64,000 nucleotides of DNA, taken from Dermatemys mawii. Its lineage: Eukaryota > Chordata > Testudines > Dermatemydidae. The DNA lies in contig ML677365.1 of the NCBI GenBank assembly GCA_007922305.1, positions 18,041,812 to 18,105,811 on the forward strand, in the 5' to 3' direction. Both the position numbers and the translations under genes were made by a program. Shown piece by piece: positions 22,233 to 32,669 of this stretch. How positions within the stretch are numbered: the first letter of the stretch is position 1; each line of letters opens with the position of its first letter. The notes beneath the pieces are model-generated. The model saw nothing but the letters and a program-made list of their open reading frames with translations, searched no databases and was not told the origin of the DNA.

Positions 22233-22395
22233 TGTCTTGTTGTAGCTGTGTTAGTCCCAGAATACTGTAGAGACAAGGTACGTGATAGAGAGTTGAGAGC
22301 TGAAGAAGAGATCTGTGTACCTCAAAAGCTTGTCTCTTTCACCAACAGGAATTGGTCCAATAAAAGATATTACCTCACCCACCTTGTCTCTCTGT
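22233..22395. mobile_element. older PLE-family tail, inverted dimer
   Basis: The left arm 'gttgtagctgtgttagtccc' to 'agagacaaggtacgtga' is the reverse complement of the right-end design 'ctcacccaccttgtctct'. Between them is an inverted tail segment with 'gaagaagagatctgtgtacc', 'caaaagcttgtctctttcac' and 'ttggtccaataaaagata'. The word 'tagc.gtgttagtc' is shared with the younger PLE tails. No clear target duplication. Confidence 0.55.
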
Positions 22396-24465
22396 CACCT
22401 ATCTAAATGTTTATATTGAGCCCATCATTGTGGTTTCTCAGCATGGGAGTTGCGTGGCTAACAACTTTTGCAGTATCCAATACCTGATTCTTCTCCCCTT
22501 TATATTAGTTTTACACTGTAACTCCCCTGATTTACATGGACTAATTCCTGCTTAACACTAGCAACCGTGAAAAAAGAATCAACCCCCTACAGAAGATAGA
22601 GCACAAACATCCATCATGGTAGAATCTGCTCATCAATTATTATGCTGTTGTAAAACTGGTTTAATGAGACCAAGAGGAACATTCATGTTTCAGACGTCAA
22701 CAGACTATTTCATGTTTAACCAGCAATGTTCTTCTCTGGATTGTTAAACATGAATTACAACAGGATGTAACCTGGTTTGCAGTCTCTAACATTCCCTGCC
22801 CAGGTTGCTGGTGTCACAAAAAATGATATTGGAAAGATAGCTACTGCCAGAGCCAAACTCCCAAATGACAATTTGTAATCTTTATTTTCAAGCCAAATTC
22901 AGGTTAGGCATGGTGTTGTCACCTTCAGGCGATTGTGGGGAGCAAAAGATCCCAAACCGATTCTCTTGAATAGTCACTTCTGCCAACTGTCAAGCTGTGT
23001 CTCTGAGTAAGGAATTGATTCCAAGAGTGAGGCACTGATACTGCAGTAATGAGCTATGAAGGTGCTTCTCCTGAATGGGACTGGGATTAAGTCCATGTTC
23101 CAGAGATAATGATTATATATTCTGCTTGTTCTGTCAAATGTCAAAGTTAATCCTTCTGCTTATTGTAAATTCTTTCTCAGCACAATACTCCTGCTTCCTT
23201 TACAAAGTATGGTAAGACATACAGAAAAACTGTCATGTGATCTATAACCTCTAAAATGAAATATCACACCAATGTTTGCTAGGAACTTTACTGTAACAGA
23301 GGTTTGGCTCCTGCAGCCCTGACTAATGGGGATACGGAGGGCGACAGCTCAAGCCTATATACTGTAATGTAGAAAATATCCCATTTTCAGCATCTGTCAT
23401 CTGGAACATTTTGGGCATCAGTCTGCTTCTTCCTGTGTTAATTTTCTTTGCTCAAGAGCAAGTGCCCACGGTTCTTTCATTTTTTTGCCTCCTGCCTCTG
23501 TTCTGACAAGGAAATTCTGTGCAGTGTTTCTCTAAGGTAGCTCCCCGCACTGCTGCTCTGGCTTGTCACAGTGCCAGTGGGAGGCACTCATGAAAGCAAC
23601 TTTAGAGAAAATGTGCTGCTCCTGTTGCACATTTTGAACTTGAACACATTTCAAGGCTTAATGTCTCATGGAAAAAGAAATTCCCTTCCTTTTTTTCCTT
23701 CCACTACTGCTCCAACAAGCAGTGATATTTATCTGGGTGGAATCACTTGCAGGAAGCAAAGGTGAAAGGCTTTTAATATTCCTGTTTACAAATGGTAGCA
23801 TGGTGTTTCTTTGCGACTCAAGTGGAGAACTGGTACTGGTGATCCAACCCGCTGTTTTTACAGAGAGAGAGAGGGAGAGAGAGAGAGCGCCCTAAGAGAA
23901 CTCTCTTCCCATGTGATATCATCCCCATTGCGTCAGCAGAAATATGTGAGCCCCAATTTAAAAAGAAAGGGGCTGCTGGTGCCGGGGGTGGTCCTTGCCT
24001 CTGCAATTTGCTCCTCCATATTACTGGTCAGTCAGAACCCAGATTTGTCTGCAAAGCTCATCTATTTTATTAGCCATTTGGGAGTTGAGTGATTTAAGAG
24101 CTACTGTGTGTAAATGTAGAGGGGATTTTTATTATTCAGACAAGCAAATAAAATGCATTGCATGGGTCACTTGCTACCTATATTGTGAATGTTTCATTTT
24201 GTGTTGGCTAGTTCTAACAGTGTACAGTGCTTAGAGGCAGTGAGAGGCACTTAGTAAGTCAAAATAAATAACAATAAGTAAACACAATGCACCAAATTTC
24301 CTTCCCATGAAAAAAAGTCCTATTCTGCTGAAGTCAGTGAGGCTATACCTACTTATCGAAGTGTTTGAATTTACCCATTAGCCTCAGTTGTAGGAATACT
24401 TGACCTAAGTCAAGAAAGAAAGGAGTTATCATATTAATATTACTAGAATTAGGATGAGAGTCATA
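22396..24465. other. no gene recognised; (GA)n near 23861-23887
   Basis: AT-rich DNA. A purine microsatellite 'agagagagagagggagagag' lies near 23862. The open frame through it is compositional. Confidence 0.5.
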
Positions 24466-24469
24466 AAGG

Positions 24470-24735
24470 GATTTAGGTACCTAACTGTCACGTTAGGCAC
24501 CTAAGCCCAACATTTAGGCACCACTAGTATTCACAAGCTCCCTGCTTAGCTTCTGCCTAACCCTGGAGGTGCCTAAACTCACTCCACACCTACATTGTCA
24601 CTATAAAAGTTCCCTACGCACCTATGTTTCTGCCTCTGGACATGTGCACTGCTGCCACAGGTTAGGCATCCAGATGCCTAAACCTGAATGCGATGCATAA
24701 AGCAGGAGAACTCCTGTTTCACCAGTGGTGCCTGA
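24470..24735. repeat. inverted-repeat interspersed element ('ttaggcacct' words)
   Basis: Several copies of 'ttaggcacctaa' or its complement lie on both sides (24475-24520, 24567, 24662-24680), suggesting a decayed palindromic MITE. Confidence 0.4.
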
Positions 24736-24819
24736 TTCAGTAGGCTTGCTCAGAGGCCACTTACCAGAATGACTTCCATTCAGACTCTGGCCAGAAGAGG
24801 AGTCACCACCATCCAGCTT

Positions 24820-24975
24820 ATAACTTTCAGTCCACTAGTTAGGAGACCCACTGGGAGGTGAGAACCCCCAAGTTCAATTCTTCACTCTGTATGAAAGGGA
24901 GAAAGGATTCAAATGGGGAGAGGCCTCCCTCTTCTCAGGTGAACACTTCAATCACTAGGCTATGAGATATTCAGA
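24820..24975 (+). repeat. possible tRNA-derived SINE fragment
   Basis: 'actagttaggagacccac' resembles a tRNA A-box region and 'aagttcaattc' a B box about 35 bp later. The match is loose, so this is a weak call. Confidence 0.3.
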
Positions 24976-25970
24976 AGTGAGCCTTTCTCCATCTCTGTGT
25001 ATATTTAATGAAAGAACCATTGGACCAGGACAGTGCATATTTAATCCCAAAGAATCCCAAATCACTTCACAAACTTTATATATACAACAGCACTGAAATA
25101 CAGCCATCTCTGAAATGGAGGGAGACAGCCAGCTGGCATATATTGGTCATGAAGGAATAAGGGAAGGGGATATTTTTGGCCAAAGACATCTTCTATCACA
25201 AAAAGTGTGTTGATATCTTTAAAGTGCTGTTTTACTCCGAAAAGTGACTATGTATACATGGTATCTTCTTAGTAAACAGATCTGCTCCCGGGGCATGACT
25301 CACACCTGGTTAGTTTAGTGATTACATAAGTTTTTGCTGCTTTTTATTCCTGCTAACTTGGAAGAAATTGCGCAGCCAAGAAAGTGTGAGCTGATTTATA
25401 TTCTGGCTCCTGCATCATCTATAGAATTGTAAGTTTCCACTGCACAATATTTAGTGTTGATGATGGGTGAGCCAGAAAAAGCCCAGCGTGCCTTCCACAT
25501 CTGATCCTAGACTGAATTTGCAGACTTAGCTATTAGAAAACAGACGTTTGTGCTTGTTGACAGAACAAATTTGCTGTGGAATCAATGAGAGACAATAAAT
25601 GCAACACTTCACATTGCCCTGTGGAGTAACTTTACGGAATAGAACTGGAAGAGCTGGTAGGACCTCATCACTGCAGGGCTCATCCAAAATACCTCCAGAT
25701 AGTACACTATGTGATACTCAATTTTGTCTCTCTGAGAAGAATAAAAGGTTTAGCTGACCCTCAAAAATTTGCATCTGTAAACCTGACACTTAGACCCCCA
25801 AGTTATCCCACTGAAAGGAACATGAAAGCCTATCCAATGGTTTGTGTCTCAATACTGTCCATTTTTCTGTTTTCAGCCTTCTTGATTATCTTGTCCTAGC
25901 TAAGCAGCACTAATTATCTATGTCAGGTACTTAAATGGTCTTCATGATCTTCACAATACTCCTGTGAGAT
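24976..25970. other. no gene recognised
   Basis: Only short chance frames. Confidence 0.5.
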
Positions 25971-25974
25971 AGGA

Positions 25975-26125
25975 GGTACTATTAGCCCCATTTTACAGAT
26001 GGGGGACTAAGGCACAGCAAAGCTTAGTGTCTTATGTAAGGTCACAGAGGAAGTCTGCGATAGAATAAGGATTTGACCTACTGTCTCCCAAGTTGTAGGG
26101 TACTGCCCTCACCATGGGACCATCC
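25975..26125 (+). repeat. MIR-type SINE core
   Basis: 'ccattttacagatggggga' then 'aaggtcacagaggaagtc' and 'tgacctactgtctcccaag' match the MIR core in order. Confidence 0.7.
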
Positions 26126-26521
26126 TTCATCTCTAGCCCTTAGGAGGTACCATTTATTAGAAAATTAATAAGGATCTGTAAAGAAAAAGGGCTATGTAGA
26201 GACCCTAGAAGTATAAAGAGAAGAGGAGAGGGAATGTTTATGAGTTAAGTGCTAATAAGGCAAGGGACATCATCAGAGGGGAGAGGCAGAGACTCTGTAA
26301 CAGTTAAGCTTGGAGCCAGGCCTGAAGATCAGCCTGTCAGAAAGAAATGTTAAACTACATGGAGCACATGAGCTGTGAACCATTAGCCATATACTTAATG
26401 GAAAGTGAGAAGGTATTAATGAGATGTCAATGTTTAAAACCAATTGTGTACTCAGTGCTGTACAGACAGAGAGAAAGACAGTCCCTTTCTTGAGGGTCTT
26501 ATAGTCAATACTAGTCAGATA

Positions 26522-27657
26522 CAAAATGTAACAGTAAATAAGATGAGGAAGACTTTGTAGCACCTTAGAGACTAGCCAGTTTATTTCAGCATAAGCTTTC
26601 GTGGGCTATAGCCCACTTCGTCGGATGCATAGAATGGAACAGAAGTAAGATGCATTTATACACACAGAAAGAAAAAAAAAAGCTTGTACATTAGCATACC
26701 AATTCTAAGAGGCTGTTGAATTTGGATGGGCCATTATCAGCAGGAGAAAAAAGTACCTTTTGAAATGGATATCTGTGTCTGACAGGAGAGATACAACTAC
26801 TGCAGGTAAATTAACTAGGGAAATGCAATCAGTTAGTGTAATGAGCGAACCATTTGCAAGTTCTATTTAGTCCTTGGTTTATTGTATCCAATTTGAAAAT
26901 TAATTCCAGTTCCTCAGTTTCTCGTTGGAGTCTGTTTTGGAAGTTTTTCTGTTTCAGAACTGACATCATCAAGTCTTTAATGGAATGACCAGGAAGATTG
27001 AAGTGTTCTCCTACTGGTTTTTGAATGTTATGATTCCTGATGTCAGACTTGTGTCCATTTATTCTTTTGCGCAGAGACTGGCTGGTTTGGCCAATGTACA
27101 TAGCAGAGGGGCATTGCTGGCACACGATGGCATATATCACATTGGTCGATGTGCAGGTGAATGAGCCTCTGATGGTGTGGCTGATGTGATTAGGTCCTAT
27201 GATGGTGTCAGTTGAATGGCTCTGATGACAGAGTTGGCATCAGGCTTTGTTACAAGGATAGGTACCTGGGTTAGTGTGCTTGTTGTGTGGAGTGCGGTTA
27301 CTGGTGAGTATTTGTTTCAGGTTGTGGGGGCTGTCTCTAAGTGAGGACTGGTCTGTCTCCCAAGATCTGTGAGAATGAGGGATCATCTTTCAGGATAGGT
27401 TGTAGGTCTTTGATGATGCGTTGGAGAGGCTTAAGTTGGGGGCTGAAGGTGATGGCTAATCGTGTTCTGTTTTTGTCTTTGTTGGGCCTGTCCTGTAGTA
27501 GGTGGCTTCTGGGTACTCTTCTGGCTCTGTCAATCTGTTTCTTCACTTCTCCAGGGGGGTATTGTAGTTTTAAGAATGTTTGGTAGAGATCTTGTAGGTG
27601 TTTGTCTCTGCCTGAGGGATTGGAGCAAATGCGGTAGTAACCTGTCAAAATGTAACA
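26522..27657 (-). mobile_element. 5'-truncated Penelope-like element with 12-bp TSD
   Basis: The insert is 26534-27645, read on the minus strand, with its 3' tail ('gcataagctttcgtgggcta') at the left. It carries the C-terminal half of the PLE protein, ending in a GIY-YIG nuclease, and is cut off at its 5' end near 'RICSNPSGRDKHLQDLY'. A perfect direct repeat, CAAAATGTAACA, flanks it at 26522-26533 and 27646-27657. Coding sequence is better preserved than in the copy at 305-1695 but contains stops and shifts. Confidence 0.9.
26829..27640 (-). pseudogene. PLE protein C-terminal part with GIY-YIG endonuclease
   Basis: The first block in transcription order (27640-27337) reads K-H-L-Q-D-L-Y-Q-T-F, R-R-V-P-R-S-H-L-L-Q and L-Q-P-I-L-K-D, the RT thumb and linker region. 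After stops and a frame change a cysteine-rich linker follows (C-N-K-A-C-C-Q-L-C near 27255-27230). Then comes the nuclease: I-Y-A-I-V-C-Q-Q-C-P-S-A-M-Y-I-G-Q-T and L-R-K-R-I-N-G-H-K-S-D-I, ending G-E-H-F-N-L-P-G-H and E-T-E-E-L-E-L-I-F. The nuclease cuts target DNA for PLE insertion. The catalytic RT palm is absent because of the 5' truncation. Confidence 0.8.
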
Positions 27658-29079
27658 AGTGATCAGAAGATTAATTAAATACATCAGAATATCGGGGTTT
27701 CCCTTCCCCTCCACTCTTGGCTTCATGGCTTTGCTACAGTATATACATAAAAAAGGCAATGCTTACTTGTTTAACAGTTATACAGGTAAAGGGAAGCATT
27801 TGTAGGTATACAGAACAGAAATTGGTAAGGAATATAAATGTTCATGCTTCAAGGATAAGCCAACTACAAAATGGTAATTCCATAATTGTCCATCACAGGG
27901 TTCCTTGCACCTTCCTGTGTAGTATGTGGTATTGGCCATTGTCCTGGACAGATACCAGATAAGATAAACCACTGGTTTGAACCAATGTGGCAATTCCTAG
28001 GATAGCATTCCAGTGAAAGATAGTGACTGACTATCAAAACCATCTGAAGAATGTAATCTTGACTTAACAAGCTTTATAGACCTTCCACCACTCAAGTGGT
28101 ACACCTGACCATTCCAAAGAACTCTTGAGTCCAGACTGCCTTGATTTGGTAGGCCTGAGAAGTTCCCCTGGCTAGATCAATCTGTCACGAAGAAGTGAAG
28201 GAAGTAAGACCTGACCAAAACGAGGTTAGATAAGACCACAATATGAAGGACAGAGGACCCACCATACATGATACACCTAATATTAGAGCAACTGCCAGCT
28301 ACAAAAAAAAAAAAAAAAGCCAAACTGATCAAAGAGATTAAGTATCAATTAATTCATTTCAAGTAGCATATGTCTCACCTAGGGTAAGGTTTTTCTTTAA
28401 GCTAAAATTGCATAAGCCACTCAGACCACTGAAGAGCTGTATAGAGACTCATCAATTTACAGTCTCAGGTAATTGTTAGAGCTGATTAAATAATTTATAC
28501 CTTGAAATGTGCACATTTTATTCTCTATAATCACATGTATGGTATTCTGAGTTAGCTGTGTTTACACATATGCATATCCAGTTGTTTACATCATAATTTA
28601 AAATTACCTTTGCAGAGCTGATTCATTGTTTCCACTGGTGAGGAAATCCTTGTCTGTACTGCTTCGCAGAAACACAGTGTGCTGAACTAGTTTGTCTCTG
28701 TTGAAATGGTGTGTATTAGTTATTTCTGATTTTATTTCATTTATGCCATTTAGTAAGTCACAGCAGTGTACTCTTACCTGGCAGAGTCCAGAATTTCTGT
28801 CACAACACAGAATATGGGGATTATAGACTTTCATACTTAGTTAAAAGAAGTTTTTCTTTGTTCAGTTTCAATGGAAATTATGACTAACTTGACCTACTTT
28901 TTAGCATTTAATACAAAATGAACCAGATCCTCAACTGGGCCAGTGCTTCACTCAGTGCAACTGAGGGAAGGAAGGAAGAGCCAAGAGTAGCTTTAAGCCT
29001 TGTTTTTCACTACTTGGATTCCCAAGGCTGGTGTGGACTGGACCCTCGGTATAACTTAGATCTTAGAACTGTACATTGT
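27658..29079. other. no gene recognised
   Basis: AT-rich. A poly(A) run at 28302-28317 is not attached to a retroposon that I can identify. Confidence 0.5.
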
Positions 29080-29215
29080 AGGGTTTCTAATCTATCAAGC
29101 TAAAATGATGTAAAGCAGGTTTAAGATGATATAAGTGTATCCACACATGGGGTTGGCATCACTGTAACTGATTTAAATTAAATCAATTCAACTTCAATTC
29201 AAGTCCTAAATTCTG
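29080..29215. repeat. possible MITE fragment
   Basis: 'gatgatataagtgtatccac' followed by 'ggttggcatcactgtaactg' and 'tttaaattaaatcaatt' resembles a common turtle MITE, but no end pair is readable. Confidence 0.3.
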
Positions 29216-29924
29216 CTAGCTGGTAAAGCCCCCTTAGGGCCTTTATAATGGGCAGAGATCACTGGAGTGATCACATGCTCTGGTCATATTCCTCCCACCC
29301 CTGACACACCCCTTGCACTGAGGGGACTAGGAGGTGGTAGCACAGAGATGACTGCTGACCCTGAGTCCCTTGCCCTAGGGTAGCCCTCAGCTGCCCCATT
29401 AGGGCAGCTTTCTGGACCCTTTGTTCCTCCAAAATCATGCAAATGAGCTGGAACAGGGACCAGAACCTAACCTAATATTTTAATAGATCAGGGTAATTTT
29501 AATCTAAACTTCAGGACAACTCCTAATGATTCCCTGAAGTGTAACATCATAACCCATTATTAGTTGAGCCTCTTAAAGATATTTCCTTCCAGATGTCAGA
29601 CTGGATTTTTTTTTTCTGCTGAGAGCACTATTTTTAAAACCAAAGAATTGAATGATATTAAGATAGTAGGTGTTGTACTGTGCAGCATGTTATATAATGG
29701 GGTATTTCTAACAGATCTTATACAGCCAGTATATAATCAGAAGTAATAGTACCATTTTGTCATTCAGTCTGCTTAGGGATGCTGCAATAAATTCAGAGCA
29801 GACGTTGATTTGCTGCAGCTGGTGTATGATGGGAAAGTTTTGTTCATTTTTACTTCTACGGTTTTCAAAACTCTTTTATCCATTCCTCTGAAGAGAAGCA
29901 GTAGTAATCTAAGAATAGGATTGC

Positions 29925-30300
29925 ATGATAATGATCCCAGATTTGCCCATCTATGCAGATCTTCAGTCACCTCTAAGATGCCAACTTAAGTCCAGGAACC
30001 CTTTCTGGTCAGCAGCCTGTCATCAAAAGACAAGTGGATGGGATTCTGTGGGAAAACAGAGGGGTCAAGAATCAGGACCTGATTATGGATTCTACTGTCA
30101 ACCAGCTGGCTTTCCCACATCATGTAAGATAAGAATCACAGCAAATTGCATCAGAATCTCACATAGGCATTGCAGTTACCTACTCACAATGGCAAATGAA
30201 GGACAGCCTGATATGTGACTGTGGAGAAGACATCCAAACCATGGAACATCTAGTGAACCGCTTCCCTCTACGGTCCTTTTCCAGAGAGAAAGTTTGATTC
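29925..30300 (+). pseudogene. LINE ORF2 C-terminal remnant
   Basis: From 30202 the codons read D-S-L-I-C-D-C-G-E-D-I-Q-T-M-E-H-L-V, then N-R-F-P-L-R-S-F. The C-x-C-G-x(4)-Q-T-M-x-H-L-V-x(4)-P-L pattern is the cysteine/histidine motif near the C terminus of several vertebrate non-LTR retrotransposon proteins. The last Cys of the usual motif is Phe here. Upstream, in other frames, are scraps compatible with the same protein, so the copy is old and frameshifted. I cannot say which LINE clade. Confidence 0.5.
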
Positions 30301-31499
30301 ACTCCATGTCACCAAAAATCATAGAGGAGAAGACAAACTTGGGCATTGACTTTTAATGTTGCTTTTCAAGTTGCCATACAAAAGAAGAAGATAAAAACTC
30401 TGATATTATGAGCCTTGCCAACCCAAACATTCAAATATTATGAGTCAGGCTCAAAAAGTCATGAGATTTTACAAAAATAATTAATTTTGAGTTATTTTTA
30501 TTTGCTTTCCATATCTGAGCCTTTAGGGTGCACACTAGTCAGATTTTCAAGCTTCTCTTTGCCACCTTAAGGATTAGAAACTTCCTTTTTTAAAAAAAAA
30601 AATGTTAATATTCTCATTTAATCACATGATTCCCAGAAAGCCAGGGCTTTAAGAAAAACACCAAATATCATGAGACTTGTGATGAAATTGCAAGCGTTGG
30701 GAACAATGTCATACAATACATTATGGGCCAATGTAGTGCAGCACAATTGGGTATAAACAACACTAAAACAAATTAATACAAAACACACATAGTATTGTGT
30801 TTAAAGAGCATTACAGCTCTGACACAAATGGGCAGAATCCAACAAATTCCAAGGTAAGGTAGATGCTCACTCCTTAACTAGCACCACTGTGAAGAAGTAA
30901 AACCAACAGTGAATGAAGGTTTGAGTCTAATCTGAACTACAGTCAAGGTCACAGGGGATAAATGAGGACCTTCCTGACCCCTGACTTGACTTCCCACACC
31001 AGATCCAGTGGACTTCTGTTGCATATTGGGAGCATCAGCAATGCCCAAAATGTCTTCACAGCTTCCTGACCTTCACATGCAGCCTGGTATGAGACATGGA
31101 CTCTATCTATTCCTTTACTGCCATTGGTTGTTAGTCCTGCTATACTCTTAACATGGCAACCTTTCAATTCCTCAGTCTCATACCCTCCATCTTTGCATGT
31201 TTCTCTTTCTCTCTATCTCACATTCTCTTGCTCCTTTTTACTTCCCTTCCCCTCTGTTTTCCTCTCTCTTTGCTCACTCCCCTCTGTTAGTCCCACAGTC
31301 TCTTATTTTCCTTCATTTCCACCCCAGGAAGCCCCCTAATCTCTAAAACCCAGTTTAAAACAAATAGTGAAATTAATTAAAGATGGGTCTAACAAATATA
31401 CTAAATACACCCACACCCACACACGTGTGATTGCCATCAGCATGAACACTGCTTGGGTACTGTATCCAAGCAATTCCCCCCACCTTTCATGTCCTTCTG
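30301..31499. other. no gene recognised
   Basis: AT-rich. A CT-rich run at 31180-31320 gives a long Ser/Pro/Leu open frame that is compositional. Confidence 0.5.
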
Positions 31500-31880
31500 T
31501 GTGTGTTTTTAGATTATATTTGGGGCAGGGACTGTATCTTCTTATATGTTTGTACAATATTTAGCACATTTTGGAACACTACTGCAATATAAACACTAAA
31601 TAATAATTATACACAAAGCATACATAACCAGAGATCTAGAAGCATTTGCTATTTTGCCTCTAAAATGGATTTATATTAAATTTTCCACTTTCATCTAAGG
31701 AGTTCAAATCACTTTAGAACTAGCGACAAGTATTATCATCCTCAATTTACAGATGAGGAAACTGAGTCACAGAGAGACAAAGTGACTTGCCTAAAGTCAC
31801 ATAGTATGTCAGTAGCAGAATGGGGAAGAGAACCGATATCTCCAGACTTGTACTCCTTCACTCTAACTACTCTAATTTAC
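31500..31880 (+). repeat. retroposon tail followed by MIR-type SINE
   Basis: 'tttggggcagggactgtatc' with 'tatgtttgtacaatatttag' (31519-31567) is the shared tail. From 31690, 'tttcatctaaggagttcaa', 'caatttacagatgaggaaac' and 'gtgacttgcctaaagtcaca' are in MIR order. Confidence 0.7.
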
Positions 31881-32569
31881 TCTTCTACAGTTCTCCTGAG
31901 AACACTTTTCAGCACTGACAATAATGTGAACCGACACAGGATTTCAGAGCAGACTGGAACCCAGAATGTAAACCTTGAACCCAGTTCTGTGAATTCTGGC
32001 AACCTCAATGCAGTCAGTGGATTACATGGGTGTAAATGAGAGCAGGATCTAGAATGTAACTATTTATGCTAATATTTCTAATTATTTTGAAAATAATGCT
32101 CTGTGCCAGCAAATCTCAAAGGGCTATACAATTCTGGAAGGGATCATACGCTCTCTGCATGGTTTGATGCAGGAAGAGAAGCATTGTAGCCTAGAAACTG
32201 GGTTTAAAATTTCTCAAAAAATATGTTTATTTGGGTGATTTTCAATATTTCCTCAATTGGGCCAATTCATGAATTAATATTTCCAGAATAACCTATGTCA
32301 GGAAGTGCTAGAGCACAGACAGCTGTAAGGTTTAGATGCTGTTAGACTTGAGTTATAGCCAAAGGTCTGTGCCTCTTCTTACTTTAGTTGAACCGGTTCA
32401 TCCATTCCTAGTAAATATGTGAGAATGTAGTTTGTGTACAGCAAGTATGATACACTTGCCCAGATGTGCCATGTAATTATATAACTTCATTGACTCATAC
32501 GATACCAGTTAGGACATCTAGTTCATTGCCCCCAGCCAATGTAATAATTCTAAACCCAAAGACTATAGC

Positions 32570-32665
32570 ACTTTACAAACATTAACTAATTCATCTTCAC
32601 AACATTCCTGGGAAGTAAGTAAATGTTATTATCCACATTTTACAGATGGAAACAAAGAGATGACC
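32570..32665 (+). repeat. MIR-type SINE fragment
   Basis: 'actttacaaacattaactaa' followed by 'ttatccacattttacagatg' matches the 5' and core parts of MIR-like SINEs. Confidence 0.6.
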
Positions 32666-32669
32666 CAAT

